Below are positions 16,700 through 24,117 of a DNA stretch of 30,285 bases, one piece after another. Every line of letters begins with the position of its first letter. Position 1 is the stretch's first letter. The notes beneath the pieces were generated by a model. That model saw only the letters and a program-made list of their open reading frames with translations, had not been told where the DNA came from and did not search any database. Made by a program: the position numbers and the translations under genes. The stretch spans positions 23,905 to 54,189 of the forward strand of contig DFFP01000030.1 of the NCBI GenBank assembly GCA_002372275.1. Direction: 5' to 3'. This DNA comes from Alphaproteobacteria bacterium UBA3773 (lineage in GTDB: Bacteria; Pseudomonadota; Alphaproteobacteria; RF32; CAG-239).

Positions 16700-18430
16700 T
16701 TATTTATTTTCGTATTGAAGTTTATAAAATTTAGCGTATTCGCCATTTTTTTTGAGTAACTCTTTATGTGAGCCAATTTCAACAATTTTGCCGTTTTTTA
16801 AGACGACAAGACTGTCCATTTCATGAAGCGTGGAAAGACGATGTGCAATAGCAATCACCGTTTTATTTTTCATCAGTTTTTTTAAGGACTTTTCAATATA
16901 ACGCTCGCTTTCGCTGTCGAGAGCAGAGGTGGCTTCATCTAAAATGAGGATGGGGGCATCTTTTAAGATGGCGCGCGCAATAGCAATTCTCTGGCGTTCA
17001 CCGCCGGAAAGCATGACGCCTCTTTCACCGACTTTGCTTTCATAGCCTAACGGAAGCTTTATGATAAAGTCGTGAATATATGCTTTTTTTGCCGCTTCAA
17101 TAACCTCTTCATCCGTGGCATCGGGACGTCCGTAGCGAATGTTATCCATTAATGTGCGATTGAATAAAGTGTTTTCTTGTGGGATAATGGCAATCGCATT
17201 TCTCAGGCTTGATTGGGTGACTTTTGATATATCTTTTCCACTGATTAAAATTTTTCCGCCTTTGAGGTCATAATAGCGTATAAGAAGTTTAATTAAAGTG
17301 GATTTACCGCTTCCGGAGGCGCCGACAAGGCCTATTTTTTGGTTAGGTTTTAGATTTAAAGAAAAATTCTTAAAGACAGAACATCCGTTCGGATAAGAAA
17401 AAGTAATGTTTTTGAAAAGAATTTCATTATTTTTAACAACAAGCTGTTTGGCATTTTTAATATCTTGAACGTAGCAATCTTTTTTAAGCAAGGTCAATCC
17501 GTCTTTTAAATTGCCGTAAAGCTGTGAAACGGAAGAAGCCATATAACCGAGATTTCGGAGCGCCATAATAAATGTTTCATCAAGTGATAAAACAAGAACA
17601 ACGCCTGAAATTTGTAAATCAAAACGATACCACCATATAAACACCAAAATATACGACACAAGAGACATCATATCAAACACAAGATGAGAGGCAAGTGTGA
17701 TATGCGTGATTTTCATCATTTCTTTTTTTTGAGCTGTTGCTGCCTGACGAACAGCTTTGAAATAAAAGAGCTTTTCATAAAAATAGTTGGCAAAGCTTTT
17801 AACTAAATTGGCATTTGTGACCCCATCGACAAACACGCCGTTAGCTGCTGAAAATGTTTTTGAGCGCTCAACAGAATAGGGGGTGATTTTTTTGCGCCAG
17901 TGGATAGTAATGGCAAGAAAAAACAAATTTGAAATCCCTAAAATCAACGCAAGCTTTTTATCTGCCATGGCAATAAATGCTAAGCTTGTCAAAATAGAGG
18001 TAACAGGCATAAAAAATCCGAACAGCATATTGCCGTACATGTTTGTAATTTGGTTTAAAATGTTTGTAACTTTTCCTGAAATATTACCTGACATCTCTTC
18101 ATCAAAATAACGCATGGCATGTTTGTGAACCATGGAAAACAAATCTTTGGAACAGATGGTGTATATCAGTGGTAAAAAGCGCGCTTCTAAAAAGCGTCTG
18201 AATGAAGTCGTTAAACTGAAAAAAAGCATGGCAATGGCAAAAAATGACATATATTTAATCAAAACAGGAACAATGTTTTCTTTTTTGATATCCGTTAAGG
18301 CGCCGACCATCAGGGAAACAAAATAATTTTGTGAACGCATGGCAACCTGTTCGAGTACCAATGCAACTAAAATCCCGATGGTTAAGTATTTCGACTTTTT
18401 AAGGTATTTGTATAAAAATTGCCAAACCAT
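16700..18430 (-). CDS. ABC exporter half transporter (MsbA/ABCB-like)
   Basis: 576 residues: an N-terminal six-helix membrane domain (about 1-320) fused to an ATPase domain. The ATPase has Walker A GASGSGKST (~365-373), the LSGGERQR signature (~473), Walker B ILILDEATSALD (~490-501) and the switch AHR. It should work as a homodimer exporter in the inner membrane. The substrate is unknown; lipid, peptide or drug export are all possible. The start overlaps the stop of the upstream exported-protein gene in a TAATG junction, so the two are probably co-translated and functionally linked. Confidence 0.9.
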   Translation of the reverse strand: MVWQFLYKYLKKSKYLTIGILVALVLEQVAMRSQNYFVSLMVGALTDIKKENIVPVLIKYMSFFAIAMLFFSLTTSFRRFLEARFLPLIYTICSKDLFSMVHKHAMRYFDEEMSGNISGKVTNILNQITNMYGNMLFGFFMPVTSILTSLAFIAMADKKLALILGISNLFFLAITIHWRKKITPYSVERSKTFSAANGVFVDGVTNANLVKSFANYFYEKLFYFKAVRQAATAQKKEMMKITHITLASHLVFDMMSLVSYILVFIWWYRFDLQISGVVLVLSLDETFIMALRNLGYMASSVSQLYGNLKDGLTLLKKDCYVQDIKNAKQLVVKNNEILFKNITFSYPNGCSVFKNFSLNLKPNQKIGLVGASGSGKSTLIKLLIRYYDLKGGKILISGKDISKVTQSSLRNAIAIIPQENTLFNRTLMDNIRYGRPDATDEEVIEAAKKAYIHDFIIKLPLGYESKVGERGVMLSGGERQRIAIARAILKDAPILILDEATSALDSESERYIEKSLKKLMKNKTVIAIAHRLSTLHEMDSLVVLKNGKIVEIGSHKELLKKNGEYAKFYKLQYENK

Positions 18431-18975
18431 TATTTTTTCAGCTTTAACAAAATCTCAAGCGGCGGTACGCGACGACCTTGTATGGTGATATCTGTGATCC
18501 TCATTTTCATTTGATCTACATCTTGACAAACAAAAGGTGCTAAAAAATAAAGTGTACCGACAGGAACTGTTTCACCGATATTAAACATGATACGATTGTT
18601 GATTAAATTTGAGGTGTATACTTTGGCGTCTTTTGAAGATCTGGGCGTTGCAAAGTTAATTTTCATTTTTTCAAACATTTTATAAAATTTATCATCTCCT
18701 TTTTGCATTTTTTTATAAACATTAACGTCAAATTTAATGTCTTTAATACGCTTATTAGAGACGCATTGCGTCGATGACGGTAAAAAGGCAGCAATGTTAA
18801 ATGTTAACTCTAACTCATAGGTTTTGTTATATGCCAAAATAGAAGCACCTTTGATTTCCGTTTCCCAATTTTGCTTTGTTTTATTTTCTATTTCAACCTC
18901 GTCAGAGTGCCCTGACAGACTTTCAAATCCGCAACATAAAAACACAGAAAAGAATAATGCAAGATATTTTTGCAT
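18430..18975 (-). CDS. Unrecognised exported protein
   Basis: 181 residues with an N-terminal signal sequence (hydrophobic 4-15, then CCGFES); the paired Cys could be a lipobox but the match is poor. The mature part has the alternating pattern of a beta-rich domain, with two further cysteines (in STQC and FVCQD) that may form a disulfide in the periplasm. I do not recognise the family. It heads a two-gene unit with the MsbA-like exporter, sharing a TAATG junction, so it may act with that transporter. GGAG precedes the ATG. The divergent neighbour is the beta-barrel gene at 19116. Confidence 0.75.
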   Translation of the reverse strand: MQKYLALFFSVFLCCGFESLSGHSDEVEIENKTKQNWETEIKGASILAYNKTYELELTFNIAAFLPSSTQCVSNKRIKDIKFDVNVYKKMQKGDDKFYKMFEKMKINFATPRSSKDAKVYTSNLINNRIMFNIGETVPVGTLYFLAPFVCQDVDQMKMRITDITIQGRRVPPLEILLKLKK

Positions 18976-19115
18976 GAGTTTGCTCCTTTAAAGTTTAACT
19001 ATATTCAGTTTAATGAGAAAATAAAGAACATGCAAGAAAAATTTACTTTTCCTTAAATGCTTGTCATATAAAATCCCTATCATAGGTTATTAACAATCAA
19101 GAGAGGATTTTCATC

Positions 19116-19661
19116 ATGAAAAAAACATTATTACTGACAAGTGCGATTGCTTTGTTTGCCGCGCAAGCTTCGGCTGTTGAAGTTCAGCCTTATGTTGGGG
19201 CAGATTTTGTATATACATGGGCTGATGTGAAAAACAGCAGCTACATCGAAGATCATTACAGAGCAGGAAATTTTTCACTCGGTGCCATGATCAGTTCAAA
19301 CTGGGGATTAGAACTCTCTTATCAGCAAGCATTGCAAAATAAGAAAAATTCAAAATTAGGACAAACAAAAACAGAATATAAAGTTTATGGTTTAGACGGC
19401 GTTGGTTATTTACCGGTTACATCAAACGTTCAAGCTCTGTTTGGTGTCGGTCTCGGCTACTATGAAATTAAAACAAAGTATAAAGATGCCAGTTTCGGAC
19501 ATAAAGAAGACAGTCACTATGGTTTACGCACCGGTGCCGGATTGCAGTATAATATCAATGATAATTTGGCTGCTCGTATGATGTTAAGATATCACTATAT
19601 TGACACGGATGTTATTGATCAAATGACTGATTTGACTGTTGGTGTCAGATATTATTTCTAG
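19116..19661 (+). CDS. Outer-membrane beta-barrel protein
   Basis: 181 residues. A clear signal peptide ends in AQASA before VEVQPY. The mature ~160 residues alternate hydrophobic and polar residues in about eight strands and end in VGVRYYF, with the terminal Phe required by the BAM machinery. This is the pattern of small 8-stranded barrels (OmpA-barrel/Omp_b-brl, Opa-like). No OmpA peptidoglycan-binding domain is present. GAGAGGA precedes the ATG and a strong terminator follows, so it is probably monocistronic. Role likely structural, adhesive or small-pore; undecided. Confidence 0.85.
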   Translation: MKKTLLLTSAIALFAAQASAVEVQPYVGADFVYTWADVKNSSYIEDHYRAGNFSLGAMISSNWGLELSYQQALQNKKNSKLGQTKTEYKVYGLDGVGYLPVTSNVQALFGVGLGYYEIKTKYKDASFGHKEDSHYGLRTGAGLQYNINDNLAARMMLRYHYIDTDVIDQMTDLTVGVRYYF

Positions 19662-19680
19662 ATTTTTGGCTTTTTCTTCA

Positions 19681-19713
19681 AACACGCTGTGAGAAATCCG
19701 GCGTGTTTTTTTT
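19681..19713 (+). terminator. Intrinsic terminator after the beta-barrel gene
   Basis: AACACGC/GCGTGTT stem with a 13-base loop followed by a run of eight T residues (19706-19713), 20 bases after the stop codon. Confidence 0.85.
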
Positions 19714-20035
19714 GTATTTATAAAATTGCACTTATGAAGTGGCGCAATCCAGTTGTTTGTGAATTTGATGTTGTCAGTTCATTTTCACTGATAAAAATTT
19801 CTGATTTGTTTAAGTTTATCATAAACTGGCACATTTAAAGGAACGTTTAAATGTGCCGGTCAAAATCGGTTATTTTTTTTGAAAATAAAAAAGCGTAAAA
19901 GTCTCTTTTGTATAATTTGCAGTTGTTAGAGCAATCTCAAACAAAAATATAAAAAACATAAAAAAGTGGTTGATTTAAACGTTGGTTTATGGCAAACTGA
20001 ATTCAGTCAATAATTTGATTTAAGAGGTTTTTTTG
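19714..20035. other. Noncoding stretch with a long hairpin
   Basis: About 320 bases without a supported gene. It contains a short palindrome (AGTTTAT/ATAAACT around 19820) directly abutting a 12-bp perfect hairpin at 19828-19857, and a TATAAT at 19911-19916 that could be the -10 box for the prepilin-like gene, although no good -35 is seen. The rest is AT-rich with no tRNA-like or other recognised RNA structure. Confidence 0.5.
19826..19859. repeat. Perfect 12-bp inverted repeat, hairpin
   Basis: GGCACATTTAAA (19828-19839) and TTTAAATGTGCC (19846-19857) flank a 6-base loop GGAACG. The stem extends by one wobble and one C-G pair at the base. No T run follows directly, so it is not a standard terminator. 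It could be a structured RNA element, a protein-binding site or the remnant of a repeat family. Confidence 0.6.
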
Positions 20036-20479
20036 ATGAAAAAAAATAATGAAAAAGGGCGTTCGATGGTTGAGATGCTTGGCGTTCTTGCCATCATCGG
20101 GGTGTTGTCGGCCGCAGGTTTGGCCGGTTATTCGAAAGCGATGGCAAAACATAGATCTAACCAAATTATCGATCAGTTTAATCATATTCAGCAAAGCTTG
20201 CAATCACTTTATGCACGGGTCAATACATATAAGAGTCTGGCCGGTTCTGACGGGACGCAAATGGCTATTTCTTTGGGTGTTTTCCCTTCAGATATGATTT
20301 TTACTGAAAACGGACAACAAGTCGTGCGTCATGCCGGTAAGGGGACTGTTTCTTTGGTTTTTCATGATGATGATGTTTCGGTTACTTTTCATGATTTACC
20401 CAAAGATGCTGCGATTGCACTTGCCAGTGCGGATTTTAATCCGAATTGGGTTAAAATTGAAAATTCTGATAATAACTGA
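20036..20479 (+). CDS. Prepilin-like exported protein
   Basis: 147 residues from the ATG at 20036; a TTG at 20033 also opens the frame, but AGAGG is best placed for the ATG. The N-terminus is a type IV prepilin/pseudopilin signal: a short basic leader ending at Gly8, then RSMVEMLGVLAIIGVLSAAG with Glu at +5 and a single hydrophobic helix. Residue +1 is Arg, where most prepilins have Phe or Met. The soluble part is short (~105 residues), beta-rich near the end, without Cys. Likely processed by a prepilin peptidase and assembled in a pilus, pseudopilus or kept as a membrane-anchored protein. No pilus machinery gene is nearby. Confidence 0.8.
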   Translation: MKKNNEKGRSMVEMLGVLAIIGVLSAAGLAGYSKAMAKHRSNQIIDQFNHIQQSLQSLYARVNTYKSLAGSDGTQMAISLGVFPSDMIFTENGQQVVRHAGKGTVSLVFHDDDVSVTFHDLPKDAAIALASADFNPNWVKIENSDNN

Positions 20480-20506
20480 TATTTTTTCAATTTAAGGAGA
20501 AAATTT

Positions 20507-20800
20507 ATGAAAAAAATAATGTTTTTAATGGCTTTTTTGGCCGGTATTTCTTTTTCGGCAGCATCATTCGCCCAAGTTTTTTCACCGGATGATGACGGGC
20601 CGAGTTTTGGAAATATGTCGCCGGATGATGGACCGAGTTTTGGGAATATGTCACCAAGTACGGGAGATATTAATTTAGATGTTGAGGTTGATGACGATTC
20701 ATCTGATACAGGTGTTGTGAAAAATCGTGTGTTTACCCCCTCTGAGGCTGCCGGAGCTACAAAAGATAACAGCCAAAACAGCGTGACAATTAACTTTTAA
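20507..20800 (+). CDS. Small exported acidic repeat protein
   Basis: 97 residues. A signal peptide ends in SFAQ near residue 23. The mature protein is acidic and opens with two near-identical units of SPDDGPSFGNM (the first with one extra Asp) and a partial third. The rest is Asp/Ser/Thr-rich and probably disordered. AAGGAG precedes the ATG and the gene lies 27 bases after the prepilin-like gene, so they are likely co-transcribed. I recognise no family; a surface or calcium-binding role could be imagined from the acid-rich repeats but is not shown. Confidence 0.75.
   Translation: MKKIMFLMAFLAGISFSAASFAQVFSPDDDGPSFGNMSPDDGPSFGNMSPSTGDINLDVEVDDDSSDTGVVKNRVFTPSEAAGATKDNSQNSVTINF
20582..20650 (+). 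repeat. Two in-frame tandem repeats in the small exported protein
   Basis: Units of 36 bp (20582-20617) and 33 bp (20618-20650) are nearly identical and differ by one codon plus third-position changes; a third copy begins at 20651 and breaks off after a few bases. Length variation between strains by slippage is likely. Confidence 0.8.
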
Positions 20801-20820
20801 TACATGGTATCAATCTAAAT

Positions 20821-20853
20821 AAAAGGAAATATTTTTTAAAAATATTTCCTTTT
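20821..20853 (+). terminator. Perfect 16-bp AT-rich inverted repeat, terminator or attenuator
   Basis: AAAAGGAAATATTTTT and its exact complement face each other around one base; in RNA the stem would be about 15 bp with a 3-4 base loop, GG/CC near the base and TTTT at the 3' side. It could terminate the prepilin/repeat-protein transcript. However the next ATG is only 15 bases further on and no promoter fits in between, so it may be a partial terminator that lets some transcripts into the next gene. Confidence 0.6.
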
Positions 20854-20868
20854 AAAATAAATAGTCAG

Positions 20869-21990
20869 ATGAAAAAAAACAGAATCTTTATCGTTTGTTT
20901 TATATGTTTTTTGTGCGGATGTTTGTCTGTTTTTAGTTATTATGCTACAAAAAAAGAAAGTGACGGAACTTTAATATTTAATTTTCCGATTCGTCAAAGA
21001 GTTCTTTTGGCACTTGATGCGTTTAAGAATATAGTCAGGAAAGATGGTTCCATAATTTATAAAATTGATCTCACGAACACATATCGCTATACAAACAATA
21101 ATATTGTTCGTGAAATGGGAAGCGCTTATTCTTTGGCATATGCTTATTTTTTATTGAACGATCATTCTTTATCTTCGATTTTGAAAAATATAATCAACCG
21201 TTTTAATGTTATCTCTGTTCGTGATGGTAATAAATTGTTTATTGTTGATGATCAAAAGCATATAAATGCCGGTGCAACTGCATTTGCACTGCTAACAGTA
21301 CTTTATTATGAGCAGAGATCTGAAGATAATGCATTTGATGACCTCAGAGAAAGTTTTAAAAATGCATTGTTATCTCTTTATCATCCAAATAAAGGGGTTT
21401 GGACGGCTCCGGATAATCCGGATGTTTCTCCGTATTATGAGGGAGAAAGTTGGTTGGCTCTTGCAGTTTACGACCATTTTCATCCGGATGATAAAAAAGT
21501 ACAAAAGGTGTTATCGGAAATATCCGAACTTATGATTGATAAATATGGCGACTATTTTGATGTGGCCTTTTTCCATTGGGGGCTACAAGCCGCCGCTATT
21601 CAGACCAAAAATCATAAAGATGATTCATTATATGATTTTATGAAAAAACAGTTGGAAATTTATATGAATAACACGGATATCGGTATATCTTCTGCTTTTT
21701 GTGCGCAAGCAGAAGCGCTTGCAGAAGCGGCTATGGCATTAAAAAATATTGATGATAAGATGTATATAAAAACATTTGTTCGTCTCAATAAACAATTAGA
21801 TGTTCCGTTTAAACTGCAAGATGCTCTTTTATATGCGTATTTTGAACATAAAATTCCAACTGCCATGGATAAGTATTTAGGATTATTTTTGCAATCTCCG
21901 GATATGATGCTTATAAGAAATGATAATACGCAACATTGCTTGACAGCTATGCTCAAATCTATGAAATTGTTTTCACCGGATAACTATTAG
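20869..21990 (+). CDS. Exported helical-repeat protein, six-hairpin/terpenoid-cyclase-like fold
   Basis: 373 residues. The N-terminus has a basic start, a hydrophobic stretch and FLCGC at 14-18, a possible lipobox with Cys18, so it is exported and perhaps lipid-anchored. The mature part is nearly all alpha-helical with spaced hairpin signatures seen in (alpha/alpha)6 enzymes acting on glycans: GSAYSLAYAYFLL (~84), NAGATAFALLTVLYY (~133), YYEGESWLALAVY (~189) and FFHWGLQAAA (~234). The acidic EGE around 191 could be catalytic. No firm family assignment. No clear ribosome site is seen. It is 14 bases upstream of the Stealth gene, in the same orientation, which supports a glycan-related role. 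Confidence 0.75.
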   Translation: MKKNRIFIVCFICFLCGCLSVFSYYATKKESDGTLIFNFPIRQRVLLALDAFKNIVRKDGSIIYKIDLTNTYRYTNNNIVREMGSAYSLAYAYFLLNDHSLSSILKNIINRFNVISVRDGNKLFIVDDQKHINAGATAFALLTVLYYEQRSEDNAFDDLRESFKNALLSLYHPNKGVWTAPDNPDVSPYYEGESWLALAVYDHFHPDDKKVQKVLSEISELMIDKYGDYFDVAFFHWGLQAAAIQTKNHKDDSLYDFMKKQLEIYMNNTDIGISSAFCAQAEALAEAAMALKNIDDKMYIKTFVRLNKQLDVPFKLQDALLYAYFEHKIPTAMDKYLGLFLQSPDMMLIRNDNTQHCLTAMLKSMKLFSPDNY

Positions 21991-22004
21991 GATTTTATGC
22001 ACAG

Positions 22005-23081
22005 ATGAATTTTGTAAAATATAAAAAATACGGAAGAAAAAGTTTTTTTATCAATAAAAAAATCGTATTTTTATTGATTTTGATGTTTTTTATAATCGGA
22101 GGCGGTGTGTACAGCTATTTTGAATATAAAAAACATAACTTTCCGATAGATTTAGTATACCTGTGGGTTGACGGTCGTGATGAAAAATGGGTCGAAAAGA
22201 AGGTTTACTGGCAAAAAAAACTTGGAATTATTGACCCTTACGCCGTGCATCCGGCACGCTGGCGTGACAGAGAAGAGTTAAAACATTCTTTGCGCTCGGT
22301 TGAACAGCATATGCCGTGGGTTAATAAAATTTATATTGTCACAGATAATCAAGTACCCGAATGGCTAAACACAAATCATCCGAAGATAAAAATTATAGAT
22401 CATAAGGAAATCTTGCCTGCTGATGCATTGCCTGTGTTTAATTCAATGGCAATAGAAACCGGAATCGCTAACATCAAAGGACTTTCTGAACATTTTATTT
22501 ATGCAAATGATGATGTTTTTGCCGCTAAACCCTTGACGAGAGAGTTTTTCTTTACAAAAGACGGAACGCCAATCGTGTATAATGATATAAAACTGGCAAA
22601 ACGCTATCAAATTTTTTATAAAAAAAGCCAAGAAAAAGGGACAATGTGGGCAAAATTGCATGATAAAGAAAAAAAGGTATTGAGTGACAAATCGATTGGT
22701 ATCAACATTGAGTTTGCAGATACACACACCTTTTCTTCGTACAAAAAAAGTACCTATTTAAAAGCTATGGAATTTTTTGGTGAAGAAATGAAAAAAACTG
22801 CGCATTCAAAGTTTCGCTCAGGTGACGACTTAAATCGAGGCGTTGTGCTTAATTATGCGTGGAAATATGATAGCGTTTTATTAAAAAGTGTGACGGATGT
22901 TAAAGAGTTCGGCTGTAAAAATGCCGGTATTTTGATTATGACAAATGTAAAAGATTTAGAAAAAAAAGATCCGTGTACATTTTGTTTGAATGATTATCAA
23001 AATATACCTGATGATATAAACGAACAACATACTTTAATTTTACGTAAAATGTTTCCTGATAAATCATCGTTTGAGAAATAA
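22005..23081 (+). CDS. Stealth-family sugar-phosphate transferase, membrane anchored
   Basis: 358 residues. Stealth enzymes transfer hexose-1-phosphate from a nucleotide sugar to make phosphodiester-linked glycans (capsules in bacteria, GNPTAB in animals). CR1 is PIDLVYLWVDGRDEKW (47-62). CR2 runs from RWRDREELKHSLRSVEQHMPW (85-105) to HFIYANDDVFAAKPL (163-177), with the Asp pair 169/170. Later parts match the CR3 and CR4 regions, including FADTHTFSSYKKSTY and CTFCLND. The first 19 residues hold seven Lys/Arg, followed by a hydrophobic helix (20-38): a signal anchor that predicts the catalytic domain outside the inner membrane. The downstream transporter starts one base after the stop. Confidence 0.9.
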   Translation: MNFVKYKKYGRKSFFINKKIVFLLILMFFIIGGGVYSYFEYKKHNFPIDLVYLWVDGRDEKWVEKKVYWQKKLGIIDPYAVHPARWRDREELKHSLRSVEQHMPWVNKIYIVTDNQVPEWLNTNHPKIKIIDHKEILPADALPVFNSMAIETGIANIKGLSEHFIYANDDVFAAKPLTREFFFTKDGTPIVYNDIKLAKRYQIFYKKSQEKGTMWAKLHDKEKKVLSDKSIGINIEFADTHTFSSYKKSTYLKAMEFFGEEMKKTAHSKFRSGDDLNRGVVLNYAWKYDSVLLKSVTDVKEFGCKNAGILIMTNVKDLEKKDPCTFCLNDYQNIPDDINEQHTLILRKMFPDKSSFEK

Positions 23082-23082
23082 T

Positions 23083-23964
23083 ATGTGGATTATACTTTCA
23101 TTAACGGCTGCGATATTTTCGGCGATATTTCATTTAACAGCGCAAAATATGCGCCTTGACGGCAACGTATTTATGATTTATCGGGGGGTGGTGATTGTTG
23201 CGTTTTTATCGCCGTTTTTAATCTTAAATCCGATGTTATTTTCCGGCCGGTTTTATATGATGGCCTTCATTCAAGGCATTGTGGCCTGTTACAGCGATTA
23301 TTTGGCCTATAAAGTTAATCAAAGACGCGGGGCAGAAACAGTCAGCTCGATTATTCCGTTTTCGGTGATTATTATCTTTTTTTTGTGGTGTGCGATGAGA
23401 CCTGAACTTGTTACAAAATATGTTCAAACGCCAGCTAAAACAATGGGAATTTTGATTTCATTTTCAGGGGTGATTTATGCACTTAAAAAGTATTATGCCG
23501 TGAAATTTACGAAAAAAGCAATGATTGATTTATCGCCGATTTTGATTTTAAGTTCGATTATTGCCGTTTTATATAAGCTGATTATGAATGAAGGAAATGA
23601 ACATCAGCTTCTTAAAGCCACGCAACTGGCATGGATTGTAAGCTTTGTTGTCGGAGTGGCACATTTTTTGATTTTTATGTATAAAAAAAAGAACATTCAA
23701 ACATTGTTTGTTATGCAAAATATGAAACAATCGGTTGCATTCGTGTTTTTGAGTATCGTCATTATACTTAAAGCACTTTCGATTTGTTATGCTCTAAATC
23801 CGGCGTATGTTTCGTGTTTGATTTATACCACTTTGATATGGGTGATGATTTTGGGAAAATTTGTGCCGTATTTCCATTTTAAATCTAAAGATGTGCAAGT
23901 TGCAAAAAAATATAAGCTCTTGTTTGTTTTTTCCATTATTTTGCTTATTTTATGCACGAGCTGA
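23083..23964 (+). CDS. DMT/EamA-type transporter
   Basis: 293 residues from the ATG at 23083; a TTG at 23071 extends the frame into the Stealth gene but lacks support. About ten hydrophobic helices in two similar halves, with the GAETVSSIIPFSVIIIFF segment of the first half matching the pattern of drug/metabolite-transporter superfamily proteins. This superfamily includes amine and amino-acid exporters, undecaprenyl-phosphate-sugar flippases and, in eukaryotes, nucleotide-sugar transporters. Substrate unknown; adjacency to the Stealth gene (one base apart) suggests a sugar donor or lipid-linked sugar. Confidence 0.8.
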   Translation: MWIILSLTAAIFSAIFHLTAQNMRLDGNVFMIYRGVVIVAFLSPFLILNPMLFSGRFYMMAFIQGIVACYSDYLAYKVNQRRGAETVSSIIPFSVIIIFFLWCAMRPELVTKYVQTPAKTMGILISFSGVIYALKKYYAVKFTKKAMIDLSPILILSSIIAVLYKLIMNEGNEHQLLKATQLAWIVSFVVGVAHFLIFMYKKKNIQTLFVMQNMKQSVAFVFLSIVIILKALSICYALNPAYVSCLIYTTLIWVMILGKFVPYFHFKSKDVQVAKKYKLLFVFSIILLILCTS

Positions 23965-24048
23965 TGAAAAAATTCTTGTTTTTTAGTATAAATAAAATCA
24001 TACATCACACGGGTATTTTTAAAAAAATGAAAAAACGCTAATAAATTC

Positions 24049-24076
24049 TTGCGTTTGAAAACCGAAAGCGTATAAT
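24049..24076 (+). promoter_or_regulatory. Sigma70-type promoter for kdsD-lptCA-lptB
   Basis: A perfect TATAAT at 24071-24076 with TTGCGT (24049-24054) 16 bp upstream. Start near 24083, giving a leader of about 35 bases. GGAG (24105-24108) is the ribosome site. A short inverted repeat AAACGC/GCGTTT overlaps the -35 region and could be an operator. Confidence 0.65.
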
Positions 24077-24117
24077 GCAACAAAAATAAGAACGTCAATT
24101 TTATGGAGTAATTTCAT

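Noticed and set aside
20036..23964. A mobile island covering the prepilin to transporter genes
   Set aside because: No integrase, transposase, tRNA, or flanking direct repeat was seen, and base composition is not clearly different from the neighbours.
24033..24056. Terminator hairpin AAACGC/GCGTTT
   Set aside because: It overlaps the -35 region of the kdsD promoter, has a 12-base loop and no T run. It may be an operator but is too weak to list alone.
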